NCBI RefSeq assembly: GCF_027924905.1
Contig: NZ_AP027055.1
Location: 1,922,001 to 1,986,000 of the forward strand
Origin: Limnohabitans sp. INBF002
GTDB taxonomy: Bacteria; Pseudomonadota; Gammaproteobacteria; Burkholderiales; Burkholderiaceae_C
Length of the DNA stretch: 64,000 bases
Direction of reading: 5' to 3'
Shown: one piece after another, positions 41,834 to 51,112 of the stretch
Layout of the letters: each line of letters opens with the position of its first letter
Position numbering within the stretch: the first letter of the stretch is position 1
Program-made: the position numbers and the translations under genes
Notes under the pieces: model-generated
What the model was told of the DNA's origin: nothing
The model's database searches: none
Seen by the model: only the letters and a program-made list of their open reading frames with translations

Positions 41834-43179
41834 ACCGCTTGCCCCTCATCGCCACACTCGCCCTTGCAGGCATGACCTCAGCAGCACATGCTGCAGACCT
41901 GATGGGCGCTTGGCAAGCAGCGCTTGCACGTGATCCAGAAATCGCTGCCGCACGCGCCTTGCACGAGCAAGCCACGTTCAGACAAGAGCAAGCCAAGGCC
42001 TTGTGGGCGCCCATGGTGTCGGCCGGTGGTGCTGTGGGCATAGGTGGATCTGACAGCCGAACCAAGGGCGCAGAGGCCATGGGCCAAAGCGATGTCACTT
42101 TCAAAACAAATGTGAATGCAGGCGGTTTGGCGCGTGCCAGCATAGGCGCACAAAAAGCATGGATCAGCCCAGAGCGCGAAGCGCAAAGCAAGCAGTTAGA
42201 GTTGTCCGCGCAAATCGCACAAACTCAATGGCAGCAAGCCCAGCAAACCCTCATCATGCGCACGGCCCAACGCTACTTTGATGTGGTGGCCGCTGAGCAA
42301 ACCCTCACTGTGCTGCAACGCCAGCAAAAAGCCATGCAGCAAGCTGCAGCCGAAATCAGCAAACGTCAATCTGTGGGCGATGCCAGCGTGATGGATGTAC
42401 AAGAAGCCAACGCCCGTGTGTCTGAAATTCGCGCCCATGTGCTGACGTTTGAGAACAACTTGGCCACCAAGAAAGTGACCTACCGCCAACTGACAGGCCA
42501 AGAGCCTACTCAATTGCTACCTATCGCCACCATCAACCTCACGCCTGCCAATTTGGCAGACGCGAACACTTGGGTGCAACGCGCCAAGCAACAGTCACCC
42601 AGCGTGCAAATGATGGGCTTGCAACAAGCCATTCAAAGTCAAGAGGCCAAACGCGTCAAAGCCGGCAATGCCGTGACCGTGGATTGGGTGGCCCAAGCCC
42701 AAATGGACCGCTTGTCTGGCCAGGGTATGTATGGCTCGGCCAGCAACCAAATGGCGCAGTACATGGTGGGCATTCAACTCAATGCACCACTCAGCTCAGG
42801 CGGCATGGTGGAGTCGCGTGAACGCGAAGCCTTGAAGCAAGTGGAAAAACTGCGCTACGACCAAGAAGCAGTTGAGCAGCAAGTCGAGCAACAGGTACGC
42901 GACGCCTGGCAAAGCCTGAGCACCGCGCAAGCCCGCCTGCAAGCCTTGACACAATCTGAGCAAGCCAGCAAAGCGCGCCTCAGTGCTACCCGCCAAGCGC
43001 ACCGCACTGGTGCTCGCACCACGAACGAACTGTTGGGCGCTGAACACGATGCAGCACAGGCCGAGCTGGCCGTGCTGCAGCTGCGCATTCAAACGGCCAT
43101 GGAGCAATTACGCTTAGCAGCCGCCAGTGGGGAATTGGGCGAAGCCCAGTTGCGCCAAGTGAATGCTTTGCTGAAATAA
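41830..43179 (+). CDS. TolC-family outer-membrane channel
   Basis: A 449-residue outer-membrane efflux protein. Signal peptide MNRLPLIATLALAGMTSAAHA, no lipobox, then DLMGAWQAALARDPEIAAARA, typical of TolC family proteins, and long alpha-helical repeats containing QQQKAMQQAAAEIS-type heptads. The ATG overlaps the RND stop. It is the exit duct of the RND pump; the adaptor between them is missing locally and could be any HlyD protein encoded elsewhere. Confidence 0.9.
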   Translation: MNRLPLIATLALAGMTSAAHAADLMGAWQAALARDPEIAAARALHEQATFRQEQAKALWAPMVSAGGAVGIGGSDSRTKGAEAMGQSDVTFKTNVNAGGLARASIGAQKAWISPEREAQSKQLELSAQIAQTQWQQAQQTLIMRTAQRYFDVVAAEQTLTVLQRQQKAMQQAAAEISKRQSVGDASVMDVQEANARVSEIRAHVLTFENNLATKKVTYRQLTGQEPTQLLPIATINLTPANLADANTWVQRAKQQSPSVQMMGLQQAIQSQEAKRVKAGNAVTVDWVAQAQMDRLSGQGMYGSASNQMAQYMVGIQLNAPLSSGGMVESREREALKQVEKLRYDQEAVEQQVEQQVRDAWQSLSTAQARLQALTQSEQASKARLSATRQAHRTGARTTNELLGAEHDAAQAELAVLQLRIQTAMEQLRLAAASGELGEAQLRQVNALLK

Positions 43180-43230
43180 GCGCGCATGCTGCGTATTTGG
43201 TAACTCACAGCAGGGAAATCCCTTGAAAAT

Positions 43231-43251
43231 CTAGCAGTTCAGGCTTGCTAG
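43231..43251. promoter_or_regulatory. inverted repeat before the cytochrome c gene
   Basis: CTAGCA (43231-43236) and TGCTAG (43246-43251) flank a 9-base spacer, and TAGAAT overlaps the right arm. The site is about 50 bases before the cytochrome c start and may be an operator or simply chance. Confidence 0.3.
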
Positions 43252-43298
43252 AATTTATACATAAGCAATTAACGAATTATAAATTTCAGAGGATAGAC

Positions 43299-43604
43299 AT
43301 GAAAAAATTAGCAGCCGTCGCGTTCATCGCTTTTGCCTCAACAGGTGCCTGGGCCAACGCTGACTTGGCCAAGAAAAACAACTGCTTGTCTTGCCATGCC
43401 GTCGATAAAAAAATTGTCGGTCCCGCCTATCAAGACGTTGCCAAAAAATACGCTGGCCAAGCCGATGCTGAAGCCGCATTGGCGAAAAGCATCAAAGCCG
43501 GTGGCAGTGGCAAATGGGGCCCTATCCCAATGCCTGCACAAGCTCAACTGAGCGATGCAGACGCCAAGGCCCTTGCTGCTTGGGTCTTGGCAGGCGCTAA
43601 GTAA
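43299..43604 (+). CDS. class I cytochrome c (c551/c552-like)
   Basis: A 101-residue exported cytochrome c. Signal peptide MKKLAAVAFIAFASTGAWA, haem site CLSCH followed by VGPAYQDVAKKYAGQ, and distal methionine in IPMPAQAQLSD. It is a mobile electron carrier in the periplasm, like cytochrome c551/c552. AGAGGA precedes ATG 43299. It ends in a clear terminator and is therefore a unit of its own. Confidence 0.93.
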   Translation: MKKLAAVAFIAFASTGAWANADLAKKNNCLSCHAVDKKIVGPAYQDVAKKYAGQADAEAALAKSIKAGGSGKWGPIPMPAQAQLSDADAKALAAWVLAGAK

Positions 43605-43628
43605 TACGACTGGTACTCATACCTTGAT

Positions 43629-43668
43629 GAGCTTCCCTCAGAGATTTCTCAGGGAAGCTCTTTTTCTT
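43629..43668 (+). terminator. Rho-independent terminator
   Basis: GAGCTTCCCT (43629-43638) and AGGGAAGCTC (43651-43660) form a perfect 10-bp stem with a 12-base loop and a following TTTTTC tract. It ends the cytochrome c transcript just before the rhodanese gene. Confidence 0.92.
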
Positions 43669-43695
43669 TCAGCATTCAGTCAATTAAAGAAAGCT

Positions 43696-44274
43696 ATGAA
43701 ACTGAACTTGACGCACCTCCTCGCTGCCATTGGCTTGGCCCTTATCAGCTTGACCAGTCTTGCCGCTGAGCCTGAATACCTACGCATCATTGGCACAGAC
43801 ACCAAGTTCGTGGTGAAAAACACCAAAGGCGAAGAGCGCGAAATCAAACGTGTGATGACGCCTTGCGCCAAAAACAAAGGTTGGTTGCAACCCATGGTGC
43901 CGGTCCCAGGCGTCACCCCCGTGGGAGAGATTGAAATGCTCAACGCCATGAACGACCGCGATGCCATGTTGGTCGACATGCGCGAACCCGAAGACCGAGA
44001 GCAAGGCACCATTCCAGGCTCACACCACATCGTCTACACCGAAGTGTCTGCTCGATTAAATGAGCTAGGCTGCAAGAAAACTGCCAAAGGCTGGGATTGC
44101 GCCAATGCCAAGAAGGTATTTGCCTTCTGCAATGGTCCCGTCTGCCCACAAAGCCCCACAGCCATTCAGGCCATGACACGCGATGGCTTCCCTGCCAGCA
44201 AAATTTATTACTATCGCGGCGGTATGTTGGATTGGGCAGCATTGGGCTTCCCAGTTCTCAAAGGCGATTTCTAA
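43696..44274 (+). CDS. exported rhodanese-like protein
   Basis: A 192-residue rhodanese with a signal peptide (ISLTSLAAE), so it should work in the periplasm. DAMLVDMREPEDREQGTIPGS is the domain core. The active-site loop reads CNGPVC (residues 145-150), with a second cysteine in the loop, which allows a disulfide or trisulfide; this is found in PQQ- and c-type-cytochrome-associated rhodanese proteins. The upstream half (residues 30-75) has the cysteine of VMTPCAKNKGWLQP. It is co-directional with the dienelactone hydrolase gene, 11 bases ahead. Likely handles thiosulfate or polysulfide outside the cytoplasm. Confidence 0.88.
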   Translation: MKLNLTHLLAAIGLALISLTSLAAEPEYLRIIGTDTKFVVKNTKGEEREIKRVMTPCAKNKGWLQPMVPVPGVTPVGEIEMLNAMNDRDAMLVDMREPEDREQGTIPGSHHIVYTEVSARLNELGCKKTAKGWDCANAKKVFAFCNGPVCPQSPTAIQAMTRDGFPASKIYYYRGGMLDWAALGFPVLKGDF

Positions 44275-44285
44275 AAAGGCACCTC

Positions 44286-45185
44286 ATGCACACCAACTGG
44301 ATACAAGACACCCAAGCCTTGCTCAACAGCAAGGATGAATCAGCACCCACACGCCGCCTGGCTTTGCAAACCGCATTGGGCCTGGGCTACGCCGCCGCAG
44401 CTATGCCGCTGATCGCACAAACGGCCATTCAAACATCAGGCGAAGGCTTGATCGAAGGTGAAGTGACGATTGACGTCAACGGCTTCAAAATGCCTGCCTA
44501 CCGCTCAGCGCCCAAAGGTAAAACCAACTTGCCCGTGGTCTTGGTGATTTCTGAAATTTTTGGCGTGCATGAATACATTGCCGACGTGACACGTCGCTTG
44601 GCCAAAGCCGGCTACTTGGCGATTGCCCCTGAGTTGTTTGTTCGCCAAGGCGACCCAAGCCTGTATGGCGAAATTGCCAAGCTGCAAGCAGAAGTCATTT
44701 CAAAAGTACCCGACGCACAAGTGATGGCCGATCTGGATGCCACCTTGCAATGGGCCAGCAAAAACGGTGGCAATGCCAACCGTGCAGCCATCACTGGTTT
44801 TTGCTGGGGCGGTCGCATCACATGGCTGTATGCCGAGCACAACCCCAAGATCAAAGCTGGCGTGGCTTGGTACGGTCGCATGGAAGGTCAAACGAATGCC
44901 AATAACCCAAAGCACCCCATCGATTTGGTGGGTGCACTCAAAGCACCCGTGCTGGGTTTGTATGGTGGTGCAGACACAGGCATTCCCGTCACATCGATCA
45001 ACAACATGAAAGAAGCCTTGGCGCAAGCTGCCGTCAAAGGCAACAAAGCAGCCAAGACCTCAGACTTTGTGTTGTACCGCGATGCACCGCACGCGTTCCA
45101 TGCGGACTACCGCGCTAGCTACCGTGCAGCCCCTGCGACTGACGGTTGGCATCGTGCAGTGGCTTGGCTCAAACAGTACGTTTAA
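44286..45185 (+). CDS. dienelactone hydrolase-family protein, Tat-exported
   Basis: A 299-residue alpha/beta hydrolase of the dienelactone hydrolase family. The triad is Cys173 in GFCWGG, Asp230 in GGADTGIP and His269 in DAPHAF. An N-terminal extension with twin arginines (PTRRLALQTALGLGYAAAAM) suggests export by the Tat route, seen in many family members. Substrate could be a lactone or ester; no aromatic pathway genes flank it. It lies after the exported rhodanese gene. Confidence 0.88.
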   Translation: MHTNWIQDTQALLNSKDESAPTRRLALQTALGLGYAAAAMPLIAQTAIQTSGEGLIEGEVTIDVNGFKMPAYRSAPKGKTNLPVVLVISEIFGVHEYIADVTRRLAKAGYLAIAPELFVRQGDPSLYGEIAKLQAEVISKVPDAQVMADLDATLQWASKNGGNANRAAITGFCWGGRITWLYAEHNPKIKAGVAWYGRMEGQTNANNPKHPIDLVGALKAPVLGLYGGADTGIPVTSINNMKEALAQAAVKGNKAAKTSDFVLYRDAPHAFHADYRASYRAAPATDGWHRAVAWLKQYV

Positions 45186-45205
45186 GCCAAGCGTTCAGAC
45201 GCGTT

Positions 45206-46300
45206 TTACGCGACAAACACCCGCGCTTTGCGCGGTGTGAGCACCAAGGTCTCACCCTCTGTAAATCCCTGCTCGTAAAACTGCGATGCAGGGATTTGCG
45301 CTTCAATGATCTGCTGGTCGGACGGGCTGTCTCCTTCAGCGGCCACCAGCTCTAAGCGCGCAATCGGTCCCACCACGATGGCGCGGGTCAGTTGTGCCAC
45401 GATGCCTCCCTCGTCATTTCTACCGGATGTGTAACGACGCACATCCAAATCGTGGGGACGCACATAGGCAAACGCTTTGGCGTCTTGTGCCGCATGGTGC
45501 TCAGGGCTAGCCACGCGCACAGTTTGATCTTCCACACCAATGTGCATTTCGCCCTCGTGGGCACGGCCATGGAACAAGTTCACATCGCCTAAGAAGCCAT
45601 ACACAAATGGGCTGGCTGGGTGTTCCCACACCTCTTGAGGTGAGCCCACTTGCTCGACATTGCCTTTGTTCATCACCACCACGCGGTCGGCCACTTCGAG
45701 GGCCTCTTCTTGGTCATGCGTCACAAAGATGGTGGTCACATTCAAATCGTCGTGCAGACGGCGCAACCAGCGGCGCAGCTCTTTGCGTACCTTGGCGTCC
45801 AAGGCACCAAAGGGCTCGTCCAATAACAGCACTTTGGGTTCGACTGCCAAGGCACGGGCCAAAGCAATGCGTTGGCGTTGACCACCCGAGAGCTGCGAGG
45901 GATAGCGGTCAGCCAACCAATCGAGTTGCACGAGACTCAACAAGTCGTGCACCTTCTTTTTGATTTGCTCTTCGCTGGGACGTTCGCTGCGCGGTTTCAC
46001 GCGCAGGCCAAAGGCCACGTTTTCAAACACAGTCATGTGGCGGAACAAGGCGTAGTGTTGGAACACAAACCCCACTTGGCGCTCACGCACATGCACATGG
46101 GTGGTGTCTTCACCGCTAAACAAAATGGTGCCAGCATCTGCGGTTTCTAAACCCGCGATGATGCGCAGTAAAGTGGTTTTGCCGCAGCCCGATGGGCCCA
46201 ACAAGGCAATCAACTCGCCAGAGTGAATGTCTAGGCTCACATCGCCTAGCGCTTGGAAGTCGCCAAACTGTTTGTGGATGTTTCTGATTTCGATGCTCAT
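45206..46300 (-). CDS. cysA: sulfate/thiosulfate ABC transporter, ATP-binding protein
   Basis: A 364-residue ABC ATPase. Walker [13 protein letters not shown], signature [15 protein letters not shown], Walker [13 protein letters not shown], and a C-terminal TOBE-like regulatory domain after residue 240. It drives sulfate and thiosulfate import through CysT and CysW. Last gene of the minus-strand sbp-cysT-cysW-cysA order; 16 bases separate it from cysW. Length agrees with CysA. Confidence 0.95.
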   Translation of the reverse strand: MSIEIRNIHKQFGDFQALGDVSLDIHSGELIALLGPSGCGKTTLLRIIAGLETADAGTILFSGEDTTHVHVRERQVGFVFQHYALFRHMTVFENVAFGLRVKPRSERPSEEQIKKKVHDLLSLVQLDWLADRYPSQLSGGQRQRIALARALAVEPKVLLLDEPFGALDAKVRKELRRWLRRLHDDLNVTTIFVTHDQEEALEVADRVVVMNKGNVEQVGSPQEVWEHPASPFVYGFLGDVNLFHGRAHEGEMHIGVEDQTVRVASPEHHAAQDAKAFAYVRPHDLDVRRYTSGRNDEGGIVAQLTRAIVVGPIARLELVAAEGDSPSDQQIIEAQIPASQFYEQGFTEGETLVLTPRKARVFVA

Positions 46301-46316
46301 GATTCTTTACTCATAT

Positions 46317-47210
46317 TTATGCGCTTGGCATTTCTTGTGGCAGCTCAGCCGTGGCTTTCAGCTCACGCGCATGACGCCACTCCACCACCGACTTGATCGC
46401 CAAAGTCACCAAGGCCAACAAAGCCAAAAGTGAGGCCACGGCAAATGCCGCCACCGATTGGTATTCGTTGTACAAAATTTCCACATGCAAAGGCATGGTG
46501 TTGGTTTGTCCACGGATGTGGCCAGACACCACCGACACCGCGCCAAATTCGCCCATGGCACGTGCGTTACATAAGATGACGCCGTAAATCAAACCCCATT
46601 TAATGTTGGGCAGCGTGACATACCAAAAGGTTTGCCAGCCTGTGGCACCCAACACAATGGCGGCTTGCTCTTCGTCATTGCCCTGCGCTTGCATGAGTGG
46701 AATCAATTCACGCGCGATGAAGGGGAACGTGACAAACACAGTCGCCAACACAATGCCAGGCACAGCAAACACAATCTTGATGTCATGCGCTTGCAGCCAC
46801 GGGCCAAACCAGCCCTGTGCGCCAAACATCAACACATAAATCAAACCCGCCACCACGGGCGACACCGAAAAAGGCAAGTCGACCAAGGTGGTCAAAAAGG
46901 CTTTGCCTGTGAATTCATATTTGGCGATGGCCCAAGCAGCGGCCACACCAAACACCAAGTTCAAAGGCACAGCAATGAGTGCGGTGATGAAGGTCAAATA
47001 AATGGCAGACCACGCATCGGGCTCTTGCAAGGCTTGCCAGTACGCATCCAAGCCTTTGCGCAAGGCTTCGGTGAACACCGCAGCCAACGGCAAGACTAGG
47101 AAGAAAAACATGAAAGTCAACGCCACACCAATCAGGCTGTAGCGCACCCATGCGGGTTCCGTTGTTCCGGCTTGCGCGCGGCGCACGGATGGATTGATGA
47201 CGGTACTCAT
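46317..47210 (-). CDS. cysW: sulfate ABC transporter permease CysW
   Basis: A 297-residue inner-membrane permease with six likely helices. The EAA loop appears as [23 protein letters not shown], and [24 protein letters not shown] is the CysW-specific segment. The chosen ATG 47210 overlaps the cysT stop as ATGA. With CysT it makes the membrane channel of the sulfate importer. Confidence 0.94.
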   Translation of the reverse strand: MSTVINPSVRRAQAGTTEPAWVRYSLIGVALTFMFFFLVLPLAAVFTEALRKGLDAYWQALQEPDAWSAIYLTFITALIAVPLNLVFGVAAAWAIAKYEFTGKAFLTTLVDLPFSVSPVVAGLIYVLMFGAQGWFGPWLQAHDIKIVFAVPGIVLATVFVTFPFIARELIPLMQAQGNDEEQAAIVLGATGWQTFWYVTLPNIKWGLIYGVILCNARAMGEFGAVSVVSGHIRGQTNTMPLHVEILYNEYQSVAAFAVASLLALLALVTLAIKSVVEWRHARELKATAELPQEMPSA

Positions 47211-48061
47211 GCCGGGGCTCCTGTATGGCGGCGCTGCCAAGCCTGCAGGGCATTGATGACCAACAACAAAACAAACGAGATGACCAACATCACCACAGCC
47301 ACTGCCGTGGCACCGGCATAGTCGTATTGCTCTAACTTACCAATGATGATGAGTGGCGTGATTTCAGACACCATGGGCATGTTGCCCGCGATGAAAATAA
47401 CCGAACCATATTCGCCAATCGCACGCGCAAAGGCCATGGCAAACCCGGTGAGCAAGGCCGGTGCGATGCTGGGAAAAATCACACGGCTAAACGTTTGCCA
47501 ACGCGTCGCACCCAAGCAGGTGGCCGCTTCTTCGAGTTCTTTCTCTGCGTCTTCCAACACAGGCTGCACGGTGCGCACCACAAAGGGCAAGCCAATGAAG
47601 ATGAGCGCAATCACCACGCCATTGGGGTTGAAGGCCAACTGAATGCCCAAGGGTTCGAGGTACTGCCCCACCCAGCCGTTACCCGCCAACAACGCAGTGA
47701 GCGAAATACCAGCCACGGCGGTGGGCAAAGCAAAAGGTAAGTCCACCAACGCATCCACCACCCTCTTGCCGAAGAAGTTGTAACGCACCAGCACCCAAGC
47801 CACGAGCAAGCCAAACACCACGTTCACCAAGGCCGCAATCAGCGACGCGCCAAACGTGAGTCGGTACGACGCCATCACGCGAGGGCCTGTGACGGCAGCC
47901 CAAAACTGCTCCCACGTGAGCGTGAAGGTTTTGAACACCAAGGCCGAGAGCGGGATCAACACAATCAAGCTCAAGTATGTGAGCGTGAAGCCCAGCGTGA
48001 TGTTGAAACCGGGAAGAACGCGCGCCGCCTTGTGGCTGCGCGCCAGAGAAAACAATGCCAT
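47207..48061 (-). CDS. cysT: sulfate ABC transporter permease CysT (CysU)
   Basis: A 284-residue permease with six likely helices. [20 protein letters not shown] opens the first, [24 protein letters not shown] is the EAA loop, and [21 protein letters not shown] is typical of CysT. It sits six bases after the binding-protein gene and overlaps cysW. Confidence 0.94.
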   Translation of the reverse strand: MALFSLARSHKAARVLPGFNITLGFTLTYLSLIVLIPLSALVFKTFTLTWEQFWAAVTGPRVMASYRLTFGASLIAALVNVVFGLLVAWVLVRYNFFGKRVVDALVDLPFALPTAVAGISLTALLAGNGWVGQYLEPLGIQLAFNPNGVVIALIFIGLPFVVRTVQPVLEDAEKELEEAATCLGATRWQTFSRVIFPSIAPALLTGFAMAFARAIGEYGSVIFIAGNMPMVSEITPLIIIGKLEQYDYAGATAVAVVMLVISFVLLLVINALQAWQRRHTGAPA

Positions 48062-48067
48062 GAAAAA

Positions 48068-49060
48068 TTACTTCACCGTGTAAATCTTGTCGAACTGGCC
48101 ACCGTCATTGAAGTGGACTTTTTGCGCTTCGCTGAGCGAACCGAAATACTCGCTCACAGGCACCAACTGAACGGGTTTGAAAGTAGTCGCATATTTCTTG
48201 AGCAACGCAGGTGAACGTGGACGCAAGGCGTGCTTGGCTGCAATTTCTTGTGCTTCGTCAGAGTACAAGTAATTCAAGTAAGCCTTGGCCAAATCGCCTG
48301 TGCCTTTTTTGTTCACTGTGCGCTCCACCACAGCCACGGGGTTCTCAGCAATGATGCTGACGGAGGGGTGCACCGCATCGACCTTGCCTTCACCAAATTC
48401 GCGGTCCACCGACACCACTTCTGATTCAAACGTCACCAGCACATCGCCGATGTTGCGTTGCAAGAAGATGGTGGTGGCATCACGGCCACCTTTGGCGAGC
48501 ACGGGCACGTTCTTGAAAATCTTGGCGACAAACTCGGCAGCGCCTGCGTCGTTCATGCCTTTTTTGCGTGCATAAGACCACGCGGCCAAATACGCCATGC
48601 GGCCATTGCCACCAGTTTTGGGGTTGACGATGATGACTTGCACGCCAGGCTTGGTCAGGTCGTCCCAGTCCTTGATGCCCTTGGGATTGCCATTGCGCGT
48701 GAGGAACAACATGGTCGAGGTGGTGGGCGATGCGTTGTTAGGAAACTTCTTCGCCCAATCTTTGGCGACCACACCTGTGCTGGCCAAAAACTCAATGTCC
48801 GTGGTGGTGTTCATGGTCACCACATCGGCTTCTAACCCGTCGTTCACCGCGCGCGCTTGCGCGCTTGAACCGCCATGGGCTTGGTCAATTTTGATGTCTT
48901 TGCCTGTGGTCTTTTTGTAGTGGGCCACGAAGGCGGCGTTGTAGTCTTTGTAAAACTCGCGGGCCACGTCATACGACACATTCAGCAAAGTTTGTGCAGA
49001 AGCGAAAGAACTGACTGCCAAGAGTGCAGCGGCCAAGGTGGTGTGTAGAAATTTTTTCAT
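48068..49060 (-). CDS. sbp: sulfate-binding periplasmic protein
   Basis: A 330-residue periplasmic sulfate-binding protein. Signal peptide MKKFLHTTLAAALLAVSSFASA, mature start [19 protein letters not shown], and the family segments QAHGGSSAQARAV and NPKTGGNGRMAYLAAW, which line the sulfate pocket. It feeds CysTWA encoded directly downstream. A paralogue lies at 56744-57757. The start ATG overlaps the stop of the esterase-like gene by ATGA. Confidence 0.94.
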   Translation of the reverse strand: MKKFLHTTLAAALLAVSSFASAQTLLNVSYDVAREFYKDYNAAFVAHYKKTTGKDIKIDQAHGGSSAQARAVNDGLEADVVTMNTTTDIEFLASTGVVAKDWAKKFPNNASPTTSTMLFLTRNGNPKGIKDWDDLTKPGVQVIIVNPKTGGNGRMAYLAAWSYARKKGMNDAGAAEFVAKIFKNVPVLAKGGRDATTIFLQRNIGDVLVTFESEVVSVDREFGEGKVDAVHPSVSIIAENPVAVVERTVNKKGTGDLAKAYLNYLYSDEAQEIAAKHALRPRSPALLKKYATTFKPVQLVPVSEYFGSLSEAQKVHFNDGGQFDKIYTVK

Positions 49061-49650
49061 ACAGTTTGAAGCTCCAAAGAATGAGAAGAAATTGCGGGTG
49101 TCGAGGTCTTGAAAACCAAAGGTGTTGCCACCAAAGATTGCAACAGTGCCAGCCCTAAGGGCCAAGCACCAAAACCAGAATCAATGTTGATGTGCCCTGC
49201 GTTTTGCAAACGCACAAACTCGCTACCCCATGACCGCGCATACGCCCCTGCAGTGCGCACGGGGCAAAACGGGTCGTTGCTGCTGGCTACCACCACACTG
49301 CGGTAGGGCAAGGTTTGGTAAGGCACAGGGGCAAAATCCACCAAGGGTGCGCGACGCTCTGGATCAGCCGGAGCGACCAACAAAGCGCCATGAATCCGCG
49401 CCACAGCTTCGGACGGCAAATGGGCCGATGCAATGCAGCCTAGGCTATGCGCCACCAACACCACAGGGCCATCTTGGGCAAGAATGGTTTCAGCAATGCG
49501 CCCCACCCATGCGCTGCGGGTGGGAGAAATCCAGTTGTCTTGGCTCACGCGCACCGCGCCCACCACAGACTCGGCCCACAGGCTTTGCCAGTGACCGGGG
49601 CCGGAATCGCGCCAACCCGGAACGATGAGGATGGTGGGTGTTTGAGACAT
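49057..49650 (-). CDS. RBBP9/YdeN-like serine hydrolase
   Basis: A 197-residue alpha/beta hydrolase of the RBBP9/YdeN group. TILIVPGWRDSGPGHWQSLW is the family start, the nucleophile serine is in AHSLGC, Asp lies in SSNDPFCP and the histidine in NAGHINIDSGFG. It is translationally coupled to sbp (ATGA overlap), an order seen in some Burkholderiales. A link to sulfur uptake, such as cleavage of sulfate esters or thioesters, is conceivable but unproven. ATG 49650 is preferred to one at 49671. Confidence 0.85.
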   Translation of the reverse strand: MSQTPTILIVPGWRDSGPGHWQSLWAESVVGAVRVSQDNWISPTRSAWVGRIAETILAQDGPVVLVAHSLGCIASAHLPSEAVARIHGALLVAPADPERRAPLVDFAPVPYQTLPYRSVVVASSNDPFCPVRTAGAYARSWGSEFVRLQNAGHINIDSGFGAWPLGLALLQSLVATPLVFKTSTPAISSHSLELQTV

Positions 49651-49723
49651 GGCCGCGATTGTGGGTGGCAATGCAGCAAACTCAAACGACTGTTTATTTG
49701 TTAGTTAATAACGCATGCGTATA

Positions 49724-49753
49724 AAGAAAAAAGCCCACAAACATGCGGGCTTT
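49724..49753 (-). terminator. Rho-independent terminator of the nitroreductase gene
   Basis: On the minus strand, AAAGCCC and GGGCTTT (49747-49753 and 49730-49736) form a stem around about 10 bases, followed by a T-rich tract TTTTTTCTTT (the A-run at 49724-49730 on the plus strand). Confidence 0.7.
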
Positions 49754-49775
49754 CAGAGGGCAAGGCGCAATGCCC

Positions 49776-50369
49776 TTACAGAATTTGGGCAGCTTCGTCG
49801 AAAGCCAAGCGCGGACCACGTGGGTGCACGCCTGCAGGGTCAGCCACGCCGAGGTTGATGAGGAAGTTGGCTTTGAAACGGCCATCGGCAAAGAAGGCCT
49901 CGTTCACCGCTTGTGGGTTAAAACCAGACATGGCACCGCTGTCCAAGCCCAAAGCACGTGCGGCCAAGATCAGGTAAGCGCCTTGCATGCTGCTGTTGCG
50001 TGCGGCAGTGGCTTCGGTCATGGCGGGGTTGGCGTCAAACAAAGGCTTGGCGTCGTAGCCAGGGAACTGGGTGGGCAGGTGCTCGTGAAAGCGTGTGTCT
50101 TGGGCCACGATCACAGTCACAGCAGCGCTTTGCACTTGGGGCACGTTGCCGGGCATCAACGCAGGAATGAGCTTGGCTTTGGCTTCAGCAGTTTTCAAAA
50201 ATACGTAGCGTGCAGGCTGCGCGTTGAACGCAGTAGGACACCACTTGAGCAAGTCGTACAACTGGTGAATCACAGCATCTGACACAGGTGTGTCTTTGAA
50301 AGCATGAACCGTGCGTGCATCACGAAACAATTGGTTAAGCGCGGCGTCGTTGAGAACGTTGAATGACAT
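49776..50369 (-). CDS. nitroreductase-family protein (malonic semialdehyde reductase RutE-like)
   Basis: A 197-residue FMN-dependent reductase of the nitroreductase fold. [23 protein letters not shown] and [19 protein letters not shown] are close to RutE/YdfG-type malonic semialdehyde reductases, with [11 protein letters not shown] near residue 140. It would reduce an aldehyde or quinone with NAD(P)H. No other rut genes are here, so its substrate remains open. It is followed by a terminator, and the thioredoxin-like gene lies nine bases upstream. Confidence 0.85.
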   Translation of the reverse strand: MSFNVLNDAALNQLFRDARTVHAFKDTPVSDAVIHQLYDLLKWCPTAFNAQPARYVFLKTAEAKAKLIPALMPGNVPQVQSAAVTVIVAQDTRFHEHLPTQFPGYDAKPLFDANPAMTEATAARNSSMQGAYLILAARALGLDSGAMSGFNPQAVNEAFFADGRFKANFLINLGVADPAGVHPRGPRLAFDEAAQIL

Positions 50370-50378
50370 GAAAAGTTC

Positions 50379-50735
50379 CTAAGAAAAAAGAGAAGATCGC
50401 AAACGATGATCGAGTTGAAGAATATCAGGTGCATTTGTCACCCGAATGTCACCAGACAACACACGGTCTATCAACTGCGAAGCCGTGGCTGCGTGCGGCA
50501 GCACCGTGCCCCAGAAGTACACCTGTTGCGCATCTGAAATCAACAGCGTGGGGAAGTTCTCCACATCGACGTTGTCCAACACCTCGGCCTGATCTTCGAT
50601 GTCGACCCAAACAAAATCGGCTTGCTGCGCGTATTGCAGCTTGAGTGCATCCATCACCTGGGCATAGTCATCACAGGTTCGACACCAGGCGGCACAAAAG
50701 CAAGCAACGAGCAAACGAGGGGGTGTATCGGACAT
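50379..50735 (-). CDS. thioredoxin-like protein
   Basis: A 118-residue thioredoxin fold. The active site is AAWCRTC, with Cys18 and Cys21, and the cis-Pro lies in VENFPTLL. No signal peptide, so cytosolic. The ATG at 50735 sits only four bases after the T-tract of a strong terminator hairpin; a TTG start inside the hairpin at 50759 cannot be excluded. Expression may therefore depend on readthrough or an internal promoter. The next gene is a nitroreductase nine bases on. Confidence 0.85.
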   Translation of the reverse strand: MSDTPPRLLVACFCAAWCRTCDDYAQVMDALKLQYAQQADFVWVDIEDQAEVLDNVDVENFPTLLISDAQQVYFWGTVLPHAATASQLIDRVLSGDIRVTNAPDILQLDHRLRSSLFS

Positions 50736-50739
50736 TGAC

Positions 50740-50771
50740 AAAAAGTTGGAAGAGGCCAAGCCTCTTCCAAC
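50740..50771 (-). terminator. strong terminator of the ssu operon overlapping the thioredoxin leader
   Basis: A perfect 12-bp stem, GTTGGAAGAGGC and GCCTCTTCCAAC (50745-50756 and 50760-50771), with a 3-base loop. On the minus strand it is followed by TTTTT (50740-50744), then the ATG of the thioredoxin-like gene. It ends the ssu-mop transcript. Confidence 0.88.
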
Positions 50772-50849
50772 AGAGCGCTCAGCGTTTGGCGTTGCGCAAT
50801 TGTCGCATTCGACGTTCTTAAATATTTAGGAACTTAGATTGATTCAATT

Positions 50850-51065
50850 TCAAAGCTTGGCAATTGACACTTCGGTCGACTTAACCAAAGCGACTACGTC
50901 CGAGCCAATAGCCAGACCGAGGTCGTCTACCGAACGGGTGGTGATGACTGAGGTGACAATGCCCCAAGGGGTTTCGACGTCAATCTCTGACACCACATCG
51001 CCGCGAATGATTTCGCGCACTTTGCCTTGGAATTGGTTGCGTACGTTGATAGCTTGAATGGACAT
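50850..51065 (-). CDS. TOBE-domain molbindin-like protein
   Basis: A 71-residue single TOBE (Mop) domain. SIQAINVRNQFQGKVREI and VTSVITTRSVDDLGLAIGSDVVALVKSTEVSIAK are typical of molbindins, which store or buffer molybdate or tungstate in the cytoplasm. AAGGAG lies before ATG 51065. It is the last gene of the ssu operon, following ssuB after 47 bases. Its role with sulfonate uptake is unclear; molybdate and sulfate share chemistry and compete for uptake. Confidence 0.88.
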   Translation of the reverse strand: MSIQAINVRNQFQGKVREIIRGDVVSEIDVETPWGIVTSVITTRSVDDLGLAIGSDVVALVKSTEVSIAKL

Positions 51066-51112
51066 GGGTTTCTCCTTAAAAGTCCGTGATGAAAAGGGTG
51101 AGTGAAAAGTTT

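Noticed and set aside
43555..43695. Longer N-terminus for the exported rhodanese
   Set aside because: It would cover the end of the cytochrome c gene and a strong terminator; a normal signal peptide starts at 43696.
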